64,000 bases of DNA from assembly GCA_001766825.1 (NCBI GenBank), contig LYOR01000001.1, positions 223,746-287,745 on the forward strand. The letters are read 5' to 3'. The position numbers were made by a program, and so were the translations under genes. Below, one piece after another: positions 18,696 to 26,754 of this stretch; within the stretch, counting starts at the first letter, position 1, and every line of letters starts with the position of its first letter. The notes beneath the pieces were generated by a model. The model did not search any database. It was not told the origin of the DNA and worked only from the letters and a program-made list of their open reading frames with translations. Origin of the DNA: Candidatus Syntropharchaeum butanivorans. GTDB lineage: Archaea; Halobacteriota; Syntropharchaeia; Syntropharchaeales; Syntropharchaeaceae.

Positions 18696-19979
18696 ATGAG
18701 AGCTTCAGAGCTTGGTGTGATCGATGGTCATCTCACGATAGGGGGGGTTGATGCGGTCAAGCTTGTTGAGAGGTACCGGACCCCTTTATATGTCACAGAT
18801 GAGAATCAGGTGAGAGAGCGGTTCAGAGCGTTTAAGGATGCATTTTCAGGGGTTAAATCTGAGATATACTATGCCATGAAGGCAAATGGCAACCTTGCAA
18901 TCCTCAAGATCCTTGAAAGTGAAGGGGCGGGAGTGGATGTCTTCTCAGCCGGGGAGCTATACATGGCACTTTTAGCTGGTTTTCCCCGTGAAAAGATCCT
19001 CTTTAACGGTAATTCAAAGACAGATGAGGAACTTGAGCTTGCTGTAGAGGCTGGAGTTACCGTCTCTGTCGACTCCCTCGATGAGCTTGAAGCACTTGCA
19101 CAGATCGCAAAAAGGCTTGGTAAACGATCTTCTATCGCCTTCAGGGTGAACCCGGATATCTCCCCAAAGACCCATCCCAAGATCTCAACAGGCATCAGGA
19201 CGAGCAAGTTTGGGATACCCCATACAGAGGTTATGGATGCATACAGGAGAGCATGGGAGCTTGATGGTCTCGATATTAAGGGGATACACTGCCATATAGG
19301 CTCACAGATTCTGGAGCTTGGTGTCTTTGGAGAGGTTATGGAGAGGATGATGAACCTTGTTGAAGAGATCAAGGATGAGCTTGGTATCCGGCTTGAGTTT
19401 CTCGATATCGGTGGGGGATTGGGGGTTGCCTACCGGGAAGATGATCCAGCCCCAACGCCACATGATCTTGCAGATGTGGTACTCCCAGTATTTAAGGGCA
19501 GATGTAAAGAAGCCGGTGTATCACCCACACTGATACTTGAACCGGGTAGATACATCGTTGCAGACTCAACTGTGCTTCTTACCCGTGTGAATACGGTGAA
19601 AAGGGCTTATAAGAACTTTGTTGCTACAGATGCTGGCTTCAACCTGCTTGCAAGACCTGTACTGTATGGATCCTACCACAGGATCGTGGTTGCAAATAAG
19701 ATGGATCTACCTCCGGAGGAAACTTACACGATTGTTGGGCCAATATGTGAGAGTGGGGACATCCTCGGAGAAGATCGCAGGCTACCTAAGATTGAGAAGG
19801 GAGATATACTCGCGATACTCGATACAGGGGCTTATGGGTTCTCGATGAGCTCGCAGTACAACCAGCGGCCAAGGTGCGCTGAGGTACTCGTCTCAGACGG
19901 TAGAGTCGAGCTGATACGAGAGGAGGAGTCTGTGGGAGATCTGATGATGAGACAGAGGATCCCTGATAGATTGCTGTAG
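18696..19979 (+). CDS. lysA: Diaminopimelate decarboxylase
   Basis: LysA performs the last step of lysine synthesis, decarboxylating meso-diaminopimelate with pyridoxal phosphate. The protein has 427 residues, normal for the family. The PLP lysine is in YYAMKANGN (about residues 53-61), the barrel histidine in HCHIGSQ near 200, and the active-site cysteine block GPICESGDIL near 350. The gene stands alone next to the island boundary repeat, with its own TATA box. Confidence 0.95.
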   Translation: MRASELGVIDGHLTIGGVDAVKLVERYRTPLYVTDENQVRERFRAFKDAFSGVKSEIYYAMKANGNLAILKILESEGAGVDVFSAGELYMALLAGFPREKILFNGNSKTDEELELAVEAGVTVSVDSLDELEALAQIAKRLGKRSSIAFRVNPDISPKTHPKISTGIRTSKFGIPHTEVMDAYRRAWELDGLDIKGIHCHIGSQILELGVFGEVMERMMNLVEEIKDELGIRLEFLDIGGGLGVAYREDDPAPTPHDLADVVLPVFKGRCKEAGVSPTLILEPGRYIVADSTVLLTRVNTVKRAYKNFVATDAGFNLLARPVLYGSYHRIVVANKMDLPPEETYTIVGPICESGDILGEDRRLPKIEKGDILAILDTGAYGFSMSSQYNQRPRCAEVLVSDGRVELIREEESVGDLMMRQRIPDRLL

Positions 19980-19989
19980 AGAGAATAAA

Positions 19990-20219
19990 CAGCCTGTAGT
20001 CCGAGATATATAGATGATGGGGGGCTCTGCCTTAACATACCGCCTGAAAAGAGCAAAGGAGGGCAACAGCGCGTCTATGCTGGCATTTCCACTCCAGCAA
20101 AGGAGATTGGTTGGAGGTATCACTCAAGGAGGGGGAGATCGGAGTTGAGCTTGATAGAGACCACTTTGAGCTTGCGAAAAAGATGCTGATAGCAGAGGGG
20201 ATGTGGATCAACCTAAAGC
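19990..20219 (+). other. Intergenic stretch with a possible coding relic
   Basis: There is no complete gene here. A frame around 20115-20215 reads RYHSREGEIGVELDRDHFEL and then AKKMLIAEGMWINLK, which looks protein-like but has no start and runs into the end of the opposing gene. A TATA-like ATATATAG at about 20007-20014 precedes it. I could not name a family; it may be the tail of a deleted gene. Confidence 0.3.
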
Positions 20220-20981
20220 TTAATCCAAGAGGATTGGCTCTCTCACAATCTTCATTCCTTCTTCAGTTATGCAAATAAAATCATCAAGTCTGCTACCCAT
20301 CCTTTCGATTTTAACGTATGGTGTCCCCCTATATTCTCTTTGAAATGCCCTTCTCACATCTATATCTTTCAGTGTATGGTATCCAGTAATGCTTCGTACA
20401 GCTTCCTTGCACGCCTCATTTTTAAACAGGCAGTTGTATACATCTATAAACTTAGCACATGGTAACGCTGTATCTGATTTTAATTTGCCGTATTCATAGA
20501 CTCCCTGAAAGATTAAATCAGCTATTGGAGTGCTTGTATCTCTCAAAAAGATTTTTAGAAGCATCTTTTGCTTAACCGAAGATTCTATGTCATTTCTTAC
20601 TGGTTCAAGTAACTCATCAATTTTTCCCGTTTCATCGAAAACGAGTATTCCCACTCCAAGTCTTTTACACTCTTCAACGTAAGCTTTGTCTTCATCTTCA
20701 AAATCCCCTCCAGCCCCAAAAACATATACATAGTCCCCATACCTCTGGAGTGGCAATACTTCTCCGATGACCCAGGCAAAATTTTTATTCTTTAATAATT
20801 CTTTCTTCCCCTCAGAGAGGTAAATGACTTTCTCCCCTCCGTTTTCCTTTGATATCCCAAATACATCTATTCTACGGCTCAACTCACTTAAATAAAGCTC
20901 AAAATTGCAGTATTCAGGAAAACAATTCTTTTGATTGATTAAAAATTCCCTTATATCAGGGTACAACTCTTCTTCTCCCAT
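20220..20981 (-). CDS. Hypothetical protein, 253 aa
   Basis: I do not recognise this protein. It has 253 residues, no signal peptide or membrane segment. The N-terminal 100 residues (LSRRIDVFGISKENGGEKVI, then LSEGKKE) could be a restriction-endonuclease-like core with an ID...E.K pattern. The C-terminus (LDDFICITEEGMKIV) resembles a winged-helix end. It has a good ribosome site (CAGGAG) and a TATA-like TTTATAAGG about 20 bases upstream, which belongs to the conserved end of the adjacent repeat element. It lies in an accessory stretch with nuclease and NTPase genes, so a defence or mobile-element role is possible but unproven. Confidence 0.55.
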   Translation of the reverse strand: MGEEELYPDIREFLINQKNCFPEYCNFELYLSELSRRIDVFGISKENGGEKVIYLSEGKKELLKNKNFAWVIGEVLPLQRYGDYVYVFGAGGDFEDEDKAYVEECKRLGVGILVFDETGKIDELLEPVRNDIESSVKQKMLLKIFLRDTSTPIADLIFQGVYEYGKLKSDTALPCAKFIDVYNCLFKNEACKEAVRSITGYHTLKDIDVRRAFQREYRGTPYVKIERMGSRLDDFICITEEGMKIVREPILLD

Positions 20982-20984
20982 TCT

Positions 20985-21369
20985 ATACTCCTGAAAATTT
21001 TTGACCTTATAAACCTGCCCATTTCTCCACCTCCAATAGCTTAGCTGCCAGACCAGCTCTAACCTCTACAGGCAACCTGCTCCAGAATGAGGCGCATCCG
21101 CCTCATAAGGGGGATTGCATCCCCTCTACCCCTGCGTCCGATCTTCGATCGGACTCGTCCTGCCGAAGGCAGGACATTTTGCCGTGTGGGCATATGGTGT
21201 GCCTACATTGCATCCCCTCCACGCAGGCTTTCTGAAAGCCTGCGGTGAAGATGATATTAAACTTGCGGACCAGAAAGGAAAAAACAGGGGTGATGGAGGG
21301 GGATTGAGGAGGGAATCCCGTCTCAGTGGCACTTATTATTTATGAGATGGTCTGGTTCAGGTTTTAACC
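20985..21369 (-). repeat. Hairpin-rich repeat element, copy 1 (inverted relative to copy 2)
   Basis: This element matches 45966-46650 in inverted orientation. Shared parts are one end with TTTATAAGGTCAAAAATTT, a segment of about 130 identical bases from GCAACCTGCTCCAG to GCCGTGTGGGC, and the other end with GTGCCACTTATTATT. In between are short perfect hairpins: GAGGCG/CGCCTC, GTCCGATC/GATCGGAC with a three-base loop, GTCCTGCC/GGCAGGAC with a three-base loop, and GCAGGCTTTC/GAAAGCCTGC. Copy 1 is shorter than copy 2 because it has fewer hairpins. Its right end overlaps the last codons of the FMN-reductase-like gene. No transposase is encoded. Confidence 0.75.
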
Positions 21370-21895
21370 GTATCTTTCCAAGTTCCTTTATTCGTTCTCC
21401 AAGTTTTTTAGCAGCGTTAATAGCTTCTGTATCTTTTATTATTTCTCCTTCTTCAAAGGCTATCCCACAAACACCTCTGTTTGCTACGATCATCTCATGT
21501 TTAAGGAAAAATGCATTAATAGCAGTAATAGCACTTTCTATACCGTATCTTCGACCAACAACAATTGCACCACCAATTTTGTTTCTAAGTCGTCCTCTAA
21601 TACACCATGTGCGGTCTATGAAGGCTTTAGTTTGGGCGGATACATTGTTGAAATAAACTGGACTGCCTATAACAATAGCATCGGTTTTTAATAATGTTGG
21701 TATGATAATATTATACATATCATCATCAATTACGCACTTACCTAACTTTTGACAGGCTCTACAGGATTTGCATGGTTCTATCCGATAATCTGCAAGTTTT
21801 ATAAATTGTCCGCCAGCTACAGATAATGTGATTTTTAAAAGGTAATCCGTATTACTGTTTTTCCTTGGACTTCCCGAGATATATACAATGTTCAT
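21323..21895 (-). CDS. NADPH-dependent FMN reductase / iron-sulfur flavoprotein-like
   Basis: This is a flavodoxin-fold reductase of 190 residues. The FMN-phosphate loop is at the N-terminus (YISGSPRKNSNTD), and a cysteine cluster CKSCRACQKLGKC (residues 42-54) resembles the iron-sulfur-flavoprotein (Isf) group of anaerobes. It continues with GSPVYFNNVSAQTKAFIDR, the isoalloxazine-binding loop. It likely moves electrons between NAD(P)H or ferredoxin and small acceptors. The last 14 or so residues (LKPEPDHLINNKCH) are encoded inside the neighbouring repeat element, so the natural C-terminus may have been replaced. A GGGGGTGAT stretch precedes the ATG. It is the downstream-most cargo of the attC-like cassette series. 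Confidence 0.85.
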   Translation of the reverse strand: MNIVYISGSPRKNSNTDYLLKITLSVAGGQFIKLADYRIEPCKSCRACQKLGKCVIDDDMYNIIIPTLLKTDAIVIGSPVYFNNVSAQTKAFIDRTWCIRGRLRNKIGGAIVVGRRYGIESAITAINAFFLKHEMIVANRGVCGIAFEEGEIIKDTEAINAAKKLGERIKELGKIRLKPEPDHLINNKCH

Positions 21896-21931
21896 GGTGG
21901 GATATCACCCCCTTCATATTGAAGTGATTGC

Positions 21932-22015
21932 GTATAACGGGCGACGGATATGTGAAGTTTGCCGTAGGCAAATTTGGATAGAGCGTTAGCGAAGCCGGAT
22001 ACGCACCTGTTAGGC
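21932..22015 (-). other. Integron attC-like site A
   Basis: This is an 84-bp site between two same-strand genes. On the minus strand it begins GCCTAAC, which fits the attC box RYYYAAC, and ends GTTATAC, close to GTTRRRY. The inner ends AGGTGCGTATCC and ATATCCGTCGCCC resemble those of site B. The stop codon of the nuclease-like gene falls inside the first box, as often seen in gene cassettes. The stems are imperfect. No integrase is nearby. Confidence 0.5.
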
Positions 22016-22531
22016 AAAGTTTCCGATATTTTCATTGGACCAATCCCAATTTGTAGCGCGAAATTCAATTCTAATATGCTTGACATTAGGGTCCTTTTTG
22101 TATCGTTCTTTGTGTTTCTTTCTCATTTTCCAATCATCAATGGCTTTTCCTCCCCTTCCACGGTATTTTTCATCGTAATTCTTTAAACTCGTAAGATAAA
22201 CATCAGCGTACTCTGAAGCTTCCACATAAACTGCTATCCATGGTTCACAAGCAAATGCTTTGCAAGCGTCTAACAATTTCTGACGGTCATCCTTTTCTTT
22301 CTGGTAAGAGAATATGTTAACGCTCTCTTCTTCTTTCCCTGCATTTCTTGTTCTTGACTTGACAGTAATACCAAGTTGTTGGTTCGTAAATGGATTATAG
22401 GCAATAATATCAATCCCGGTGTGGTCAACAAGTATTACTTCGAATCCCGATCGAGATAACCAATTGCATATTAGGATTTCACCAAAATTGCCTATTATCT
22501 TTTGATGTCTTGAACTTTTCTTTATCTCCAT
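22010..22531 (-). CDS. Restriction-endonuclease-like protein, 173 aa
   Basis: This protein appears to have a PD-(D/E)XK nuclease core. GNFGEILICNWLSRSGFEVI (residues 14-33) supplies the first helix and glutamate. TGIDIIAYNP (38-47) supplies the aspartate, and LGITVKSRTR (53-62) has the strand with lysine; the usual E/Q before the lysine reads T-V-K, so activity is uncertain. The rest is charged and less informative. It could be a stand-alone nuclease of a defence or mobile element, or a DUF4365-like protein. The gene lies alone between attC-like sites A and B, with its stop inside site A, and a GAGGTGTAGGT stretch before the ATG. Confidence 0.6.
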   Translation of the reverse strand: MEIKKSSRHQKIIGNFGEILICNWLSRSGFEVILVDHTGIDIIAYNPFTNQQLGITVKSRTRNAGKEEESVNIFSYQKEKDDRQKLLDACKAFACEPWIAVYVEASEYADVYLTSLKNYDEKYRGRGGKAIDDWKMRKKHKERYKKDPNVKHIRIEFRATNWDWSNENIGNFA

Positions 22532-22565
22532 ACCTACACCTCACTGTAAGGGATCAGTAAATTTC

Positions 22566-22653
22566 ACCTAACGGGCGGCGGGGTATGCGAAGTCCTGAGC
22601 GTTAGCGAAGGATTCGGGCGGAGCGGAGCGAAACCGGATACCCGCTGTTATCG
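22566..22653 (-). other. Integron attC-like site B
   Basis: This 88-bp site shares its ends with site A: TAACGGGCG-CGG on one side and CCGGATAC-C-GTTA on the other (plus strand). On the minus strand its final box is GTTAGGT, a perfect GTTRRRY. It matches the first box of site A (GCCTAAC) as expected if both bound the same cassette. Inner arms GCGGGGTATG and GATACCCGC pair with one bulged G, a trait of folded attC sites. Confidence 0.55.
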
Positions 22654-22668
22654 GACCGTTGCGGGAGA

Positions 22669-25600
22669 TTATTTTTCAAATTCACCATTAAATCTTCCAA
22701 CAATATGGTTATGATCAAGAACATAAGCACCATTTATTACCAAATATCCTTCATAATTTCGATGTGATAAATTTCCACCTAACACTTGTTTTTCGCCTAA
22801 TAAGATCCACAATATGGTATATTCATTTTGGTTTAGAAATTCACATAAGTTCTGTTTTTTGATAAGAAGTGCCGAAAAAGAAGTATCTGCAAAAATATTT
22901 GTAGGAATAACAACAAGTTCTTCTTTATCGTTATACCACCTTCCATCAAGAAATTTATGAATTAATTGCATTTCGTTTACGAGCCATTTACAAGGAAGTT
23001 TTATAGAAATAGAACCATCAGAAGAACAATCTGTGGTGAACTCATTTAAGTAAATATCATCAGTAACAATAACTGGAACGGGTATTTCTTTTCCTCGCGC
23101 TTCTTTTGTCCAGATATCATAATCGCCTCTCAAATCTTCAAATGCTATAGAATAAGGATATTCTCCTAAAAATTCATGGGATTCAGGCCTCCATCCTCCC
23201 CCAAAATTTTGATCTTTGGCCCATTCATATATTTTGGTTAAGTCAGCTTTTTTGATGATATAACTTTTTATCAAATACCAGAGCTCTCTAATTGGGATTT
23301 CATATTTTTCAAATTCTGGAGGTGTTTCTTCTTGCCAACTTATAAGACCTTCTAGAACCAACCATTCTTCTCCGTTGTCGTCTTTAACTTGTAAAATTTT
23401 AAGAGGATCAGGCAAATCATCTTTAGTCTTTAACCATTCAGAAGTTTCTTTTTCTGTCCGCCATGCGTCGTAGTTTCCATTAGAGGATAACCAATTATTG
23501 ATAGAAAAAGAGTTGATTAAATGATCATCGTTCTTTATCAGTAAAGAAGGATCTATGTCTCTAATATAAGGATGCCAAGGTCCTTTATAATGTTTTTGTA
23601 TGTGATCCCAAGGTTCCTTTTTTAAAGGAAAGTTATCTGATACCATTGCAGAAATTTTATGAAAGGCAATCCACTGATATTTCTTTCCTATTCTTTCTGT
23701 TTTATGTTCTGTTCTGCCGTAATAATAGTTTTTTGTAAAATATCTATCAAATTTACCGTGTAACTCAATATTGTAACCAAGTTCTTCAAAAATCATTTTT
23801 ACTGCTAAATTACTCAACTGCTGGATTGTTATATTTCCAGTATCCCAGTGGGAAAGTGCACTTTGAAATACATACCTTCCAAAATCACCATATATATTGT
23901 GTTTTAATGTTGTGTATTCAGGCTGCATTGAACTGATAATTGTATTTTGACTCCAGTAATAATCCTTAAAATCTTTAGACCTATAATCAAATTCATACTT
24001 TTTTATCTCCTCATCCGAGGGCATATTTTGGGGCCATTTACTTTCATAAGGGGGATTTATTTTGCTCTCATCTATACTATCCAGCTCAATACCTTTTCTT
24101 AAGGCAACCTCTATTATACCTCGAGCATAATCTCTCAAAAGAATATGAACCGGTGGTTTACCTTCTTTGAAAATGTTATCGTAAATCCATTGAACTAATC
24201 TCTTTAGGCTTTCTGTATCATCACTGTTTCTTAACACACAACCATAAGCAACAGCAAACAATCTTTCTCGAACATAAAGATCATCTACATCTTTGAATTT
24301 TTCCAGTAATTCAGGAAGCAGGTTAACTCTATGTTGAAGCAATGCAACTAGAGCTTTTGTAGATTTGTCTCTAATAAATCTATTTGGAGTAGTTAAAAAC
24401 CAAGACATTGCAGCTGCCAATAGCAAAACCGAATTATCACTTATATGAGATTTATCATATTCTGACCATGCCCATTCTATAATCCTTTCAACAGTATCCT
24501 TCGCTTCATGTTGGTAGTGTAAAAATGTTGACCACCATGCATCCCTTTCTGACATTTTATATTCCATCAAGTGTTTATGAAGGAAATCAGCATTTAATGG
24601 ATGTTCAGGAATAGAGCTAACACTTGAAAGAGCATCTAACAGTTTATAAGTAAATTCAGGATAGAAGAAATAATCGTTATATTCTAAGTTATATTCTAAA
24701 ACTGATCTTAGTACTTTTTCTCTGAGAAAATGAGAAATTTTCTCAACTGTTGCTTCAGAAAACGCAGTTGGTTTTCTCCAAATAAGACTATTTATCCATA
24801 ATTCCCACATTTGTGGTGAATCTTTGAGAAAATCGGCAATTTCAAAAAATTCTTTCCCTTTATACCATTCAGGATACTGGATAAACAACGCCTCGATTAA
24901 TCCATAATTCCATTTCAGCAGTTCTGTTATTTTGTGGTTTTCCTTAAATAATTGTTGTAACTCTTTATTTTCGTTTTTACATTTTTTAAGCAAATATCTT
25001 ACAATTAAATGATCACTAAATTTTTGGAATGGAAACCTGTAATCATAACCTTCAATTCTACTAAAATCTTTAGCATACCTTGGTACCTTTACAAGTAATA
25101 GGTTTCTATCCAAATCCTTTATGAATTCGTCAGTGTCTATTTGAGGATGTTGCGTTTTTATGATTTTTTTCAGTTTCTTTTCTGGAATTCTATCAGTATT
25201 ATTGTTAACCATGTCTTCCGCTATTTTTTCAATAACAGTATCCCATATATTCTTTTTAGGAGCATGGGATATTCCATATTGATCCTCGATAGTCCTGGCT
25301 ACATTATCTACAAAATACTCAAAAATGTAAGTAAATCCTTCATGTCCCTTATATGCCCGGTTACTTCTTCTTTTCTTAAGAGCCTTGCATAATAACAACA
25401 GAAATAAGGGATTTTGAAATTCCGGCATTAGCAGAGGGACCTCAGGAAGGGGTAGGGAATAAGCATTAAAAAATTTAGTTACTGCTTCCCACTCCTTAAA
25501 TGCAAACCCTGTGTGTTTCTCTTGAATAAATTCCTCTTTCAGTTCTTTTGTCAAAATTTCATCTTCAAATCCACTACGAATGCTTATGACTAGAGCAATA

Positions 25601-26472
25601 TTGGGGTATCTTTTTATCTCTTCATAAATTTCTTTCAAGTGAGTTTGCCAAAAACTTACAGGATCTGTCTCATTCAAAGCATCTATTATAAACAAGGATC
25701 TGCACTTAGATTTTTCTCCAGCTTGATTTAGCGTTCCCAATAATTTTTCTTTAGAATCTATCCCTTCTGGTAGTTTTAACCTTTCGATGATTCGTTGCCA
25801 AAAATCTTTGGCTCCCGAAAAGTCTTCACCAAAAACCAATATAGCCGGCAAATTACTATTTATCCTTTTTTCTATAATATCACATAATAAATGGGTTTTT
25901 CCGATTCCTGCTTCTCCTGTAAGAAGTAAAAAGGGGTGATTTGAAAGTTTGGCTTTATTACTTGACGCTAAATCCTCAAAGTAGTAGAGTTTTTGTTGCA
26001 GTTTATACAGATGATGGATATCCCAATCAAAGCGCTCACGCTGTGATTTTCTCTTTTCCTTAGCTAAAGTGTCTTTATTTCTCCTCAACTCGTTAATTAA
26101 TTTCCAAGTTATTTCTTTAGTTTTTTGAGCATGTTGTTTTATATCATTCCAAGGTATTGGATTAGTATTGTAGTCTCCTATATTTTGTAGTGTACTAAAT
26201 AATTGCTTAATTTCTTCTTGAAGTTCTTTATATAATTTTTGGAGCTCTTCTATATCATAGCTTGAAGATAAGTTTTTTAGTGCTTTAATAAGTTGACCAT
26301 AATGTTTCCTGATAGAATGGTAAAATTCAGAAGTTCTACTGATTCCGTCAAATATTTCAAGTATCGGTAATTCAATGTTCAATTCTGGGATATATCTTGG
26401 GCCAGCGTTTTTTCTAACATTGTCTAAATGCTCTTTTGCCCATTCCTTGTTAATAAATGGATTGGAACTCAT
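22669..26472 (-). CDS. Large STAND/NACHT-like NTPase, putative defence protein
   Basis: This is a 1,267-residue protein with a P-loop NTPase core: Walker A near residue 182 (LLTGEAGIGKTHLLCDI), Walker B near 261 (SLFIIDALNETD) and a sensor-like SIRSGFE near 297. A helical N-terminal region precedes it, and a long helical repeat-like C-terminal region follows. This shape fits STAND NTPases, many of which (for example AVAST) detect phage proteins. I cannot identify an effector domain with confidence. I chose the ATG at 26472, which has GAGG upstream, over the TTG start of the longer frame. A/T-rich codon use sets it apart from the flanking housekeeping genes. The gene is bounded by inverted matches of about 21 bp that are the ends of attC-like sites B and C. 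Confidence 0.75.
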   Translation of the reverse strand: MSSNPFINKEWAKEHLDNVRKNAGPRYIPELNIELPILEIFDGISRTSEFYHSIRKHYGQLIKALKNLSSSYDIEELQKLYKELQEEIKQLFSTLQNIGDYNTNPIPWNDIKQHAQKTKEITWKLINELRRNKDTLAKEKRKSQRERFDWDIHHLYKLQQKLYYFEDLASSNKAKLSNHPFLLLTGEAGIGKTHLLCDIIEKRINSNLPAILVFGEDFSGAKDFWQRIIERLKLPEGIDSKEKLLGTLNQAGEKSKCRSLFIIDALNETDPVSFWQTHLKEIYEEIKRYPNIALVISIRSGFEDEILTKELKEEFIQEKHTGFAFKEWEAVTKFFNAYSLPLPEVPLLMPEFQNPLFLLLLCKALKKRRSNRAYKGHEGFTYIFEYFVDNVARTIEDQYGISHAPKKNIWDTVIEKIAEDMVNNNTDRIPEKKLKKIIKTQHPQIDTDEFIKDLDRNLLLVKVPRYAKDFSRIEGYDYRFPFQKFSDHLIVRYLLKKCKNENKELQQLFKENHKITELLKWNYGLIEALFIQYPEWYKGKEFFEIADFLKDSPQMWELWINSLIWRKPTAFSEATVEKISHFLREKVLRSVLEYNLEYNDYFFYPEFTYKLLDALSSVSSIPEHPLNADFLHKHLMEYKMSERDAWWSTFLHYQHEAKDTVERIIEWAWSEYDKSHISDNSVLLLAAAMSWFLTTPNRFIRDKSTKALVALLQHRVNLLPELLEKFKDVDDLYVRERLFAVAYGCVLRNSDDTESLKRLVQWIYDNIFKEGKPPVHILLRDYARGIIEVALRKGIELDSIDESKINPPYESKWPQNMPSDEEIKKYEFDYRSKDFKDYYWSQNTIISSMQPEYTTLKHNIYGDFGRYVFQSALSHWDTGNITIQQLSNLAVKMIFEELGYNIELHGKFDRYFTKNYYYGRTEHKTERIGKKYQWIAFHKISAMVSDNFPLKKEPWDHIQKHYKGPWHPYIRDIDPSLLIKNDDHLINSFSINNWLSSNGNYDAWRTEKETSEWLKTKDDLPDPLKILQVKDDNGEEWLVLEGLISWQEETPPEFEKYEIPIRELWYLIKSYIIKKADLTKIYEWAKDQNFGGGWRPESHEFLGEYPYSIAFEDLRGDYDIWTKEARGKEIPVPVIVTDDIYLNEFTTDCSSDGSISIKLPCKWLVNEMQLIHKFLDGRWYNDKEELVVIPTNIFADTSFSALLIKKQNLCEFLNQNEYTILWILLGEKQVLGGNLSHRNYEGYLVINGAYVLDHNHIVGRFNGEFEK

Positions 26473-26505
26473 TTTGAGCATCCTCAATTACTTCTTTTGA
26501 TTACT

Positions 26506-26580
26506 ATCTCCCGCAATGTCCGATAAGCAAAATGAGCGAGCGGAGTGTCCGCCAGAGGCGGCGCGAATTTTGCTTATCAA
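26506..26580 (-). other. attC-like site C / strong hairpin
   Basis: A 12-bp perfect inverted repeat (GATAAGCAAAAT and ATTTTGCTTATC) surrounds a GC-rich centre with its own GTCCGCC/GGCGG stem. The outer part, 26506-26527, is the inverted match of 22647-22669 (ATCTCCCGCAA...GTCCGATAA), so the NTPase gene sits between matching ends. The box reads CTTATCG instead of the attC consensus GTTRRRY, so this site is weaker. It could also act as a terminator-like hairpin behind rnz. Confidence 0.4.
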
Positions 26581-26754
26581 CTTATACCCAACCCACTTCG
26601 CACATCCCTCCAATCTCCCGATATACCCGAACTCATTTCGCCTATACCCCTCCGCTCAAAGTCCTTCAATCTTCAATCACCTTCTCCTCCTTTTATCTGT
26701 AAGCTATCCAGTGGGCCTTTTATTTCACTCAGGTCTATTGCCAAGGTGTATATC

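Noticed and set aside
26581..26754. Possible small gene between the NTPase cassette and rnz
   Set aside because: No frame with a start, ribosome site and protein-like composition; only shadows of unclear sequence.
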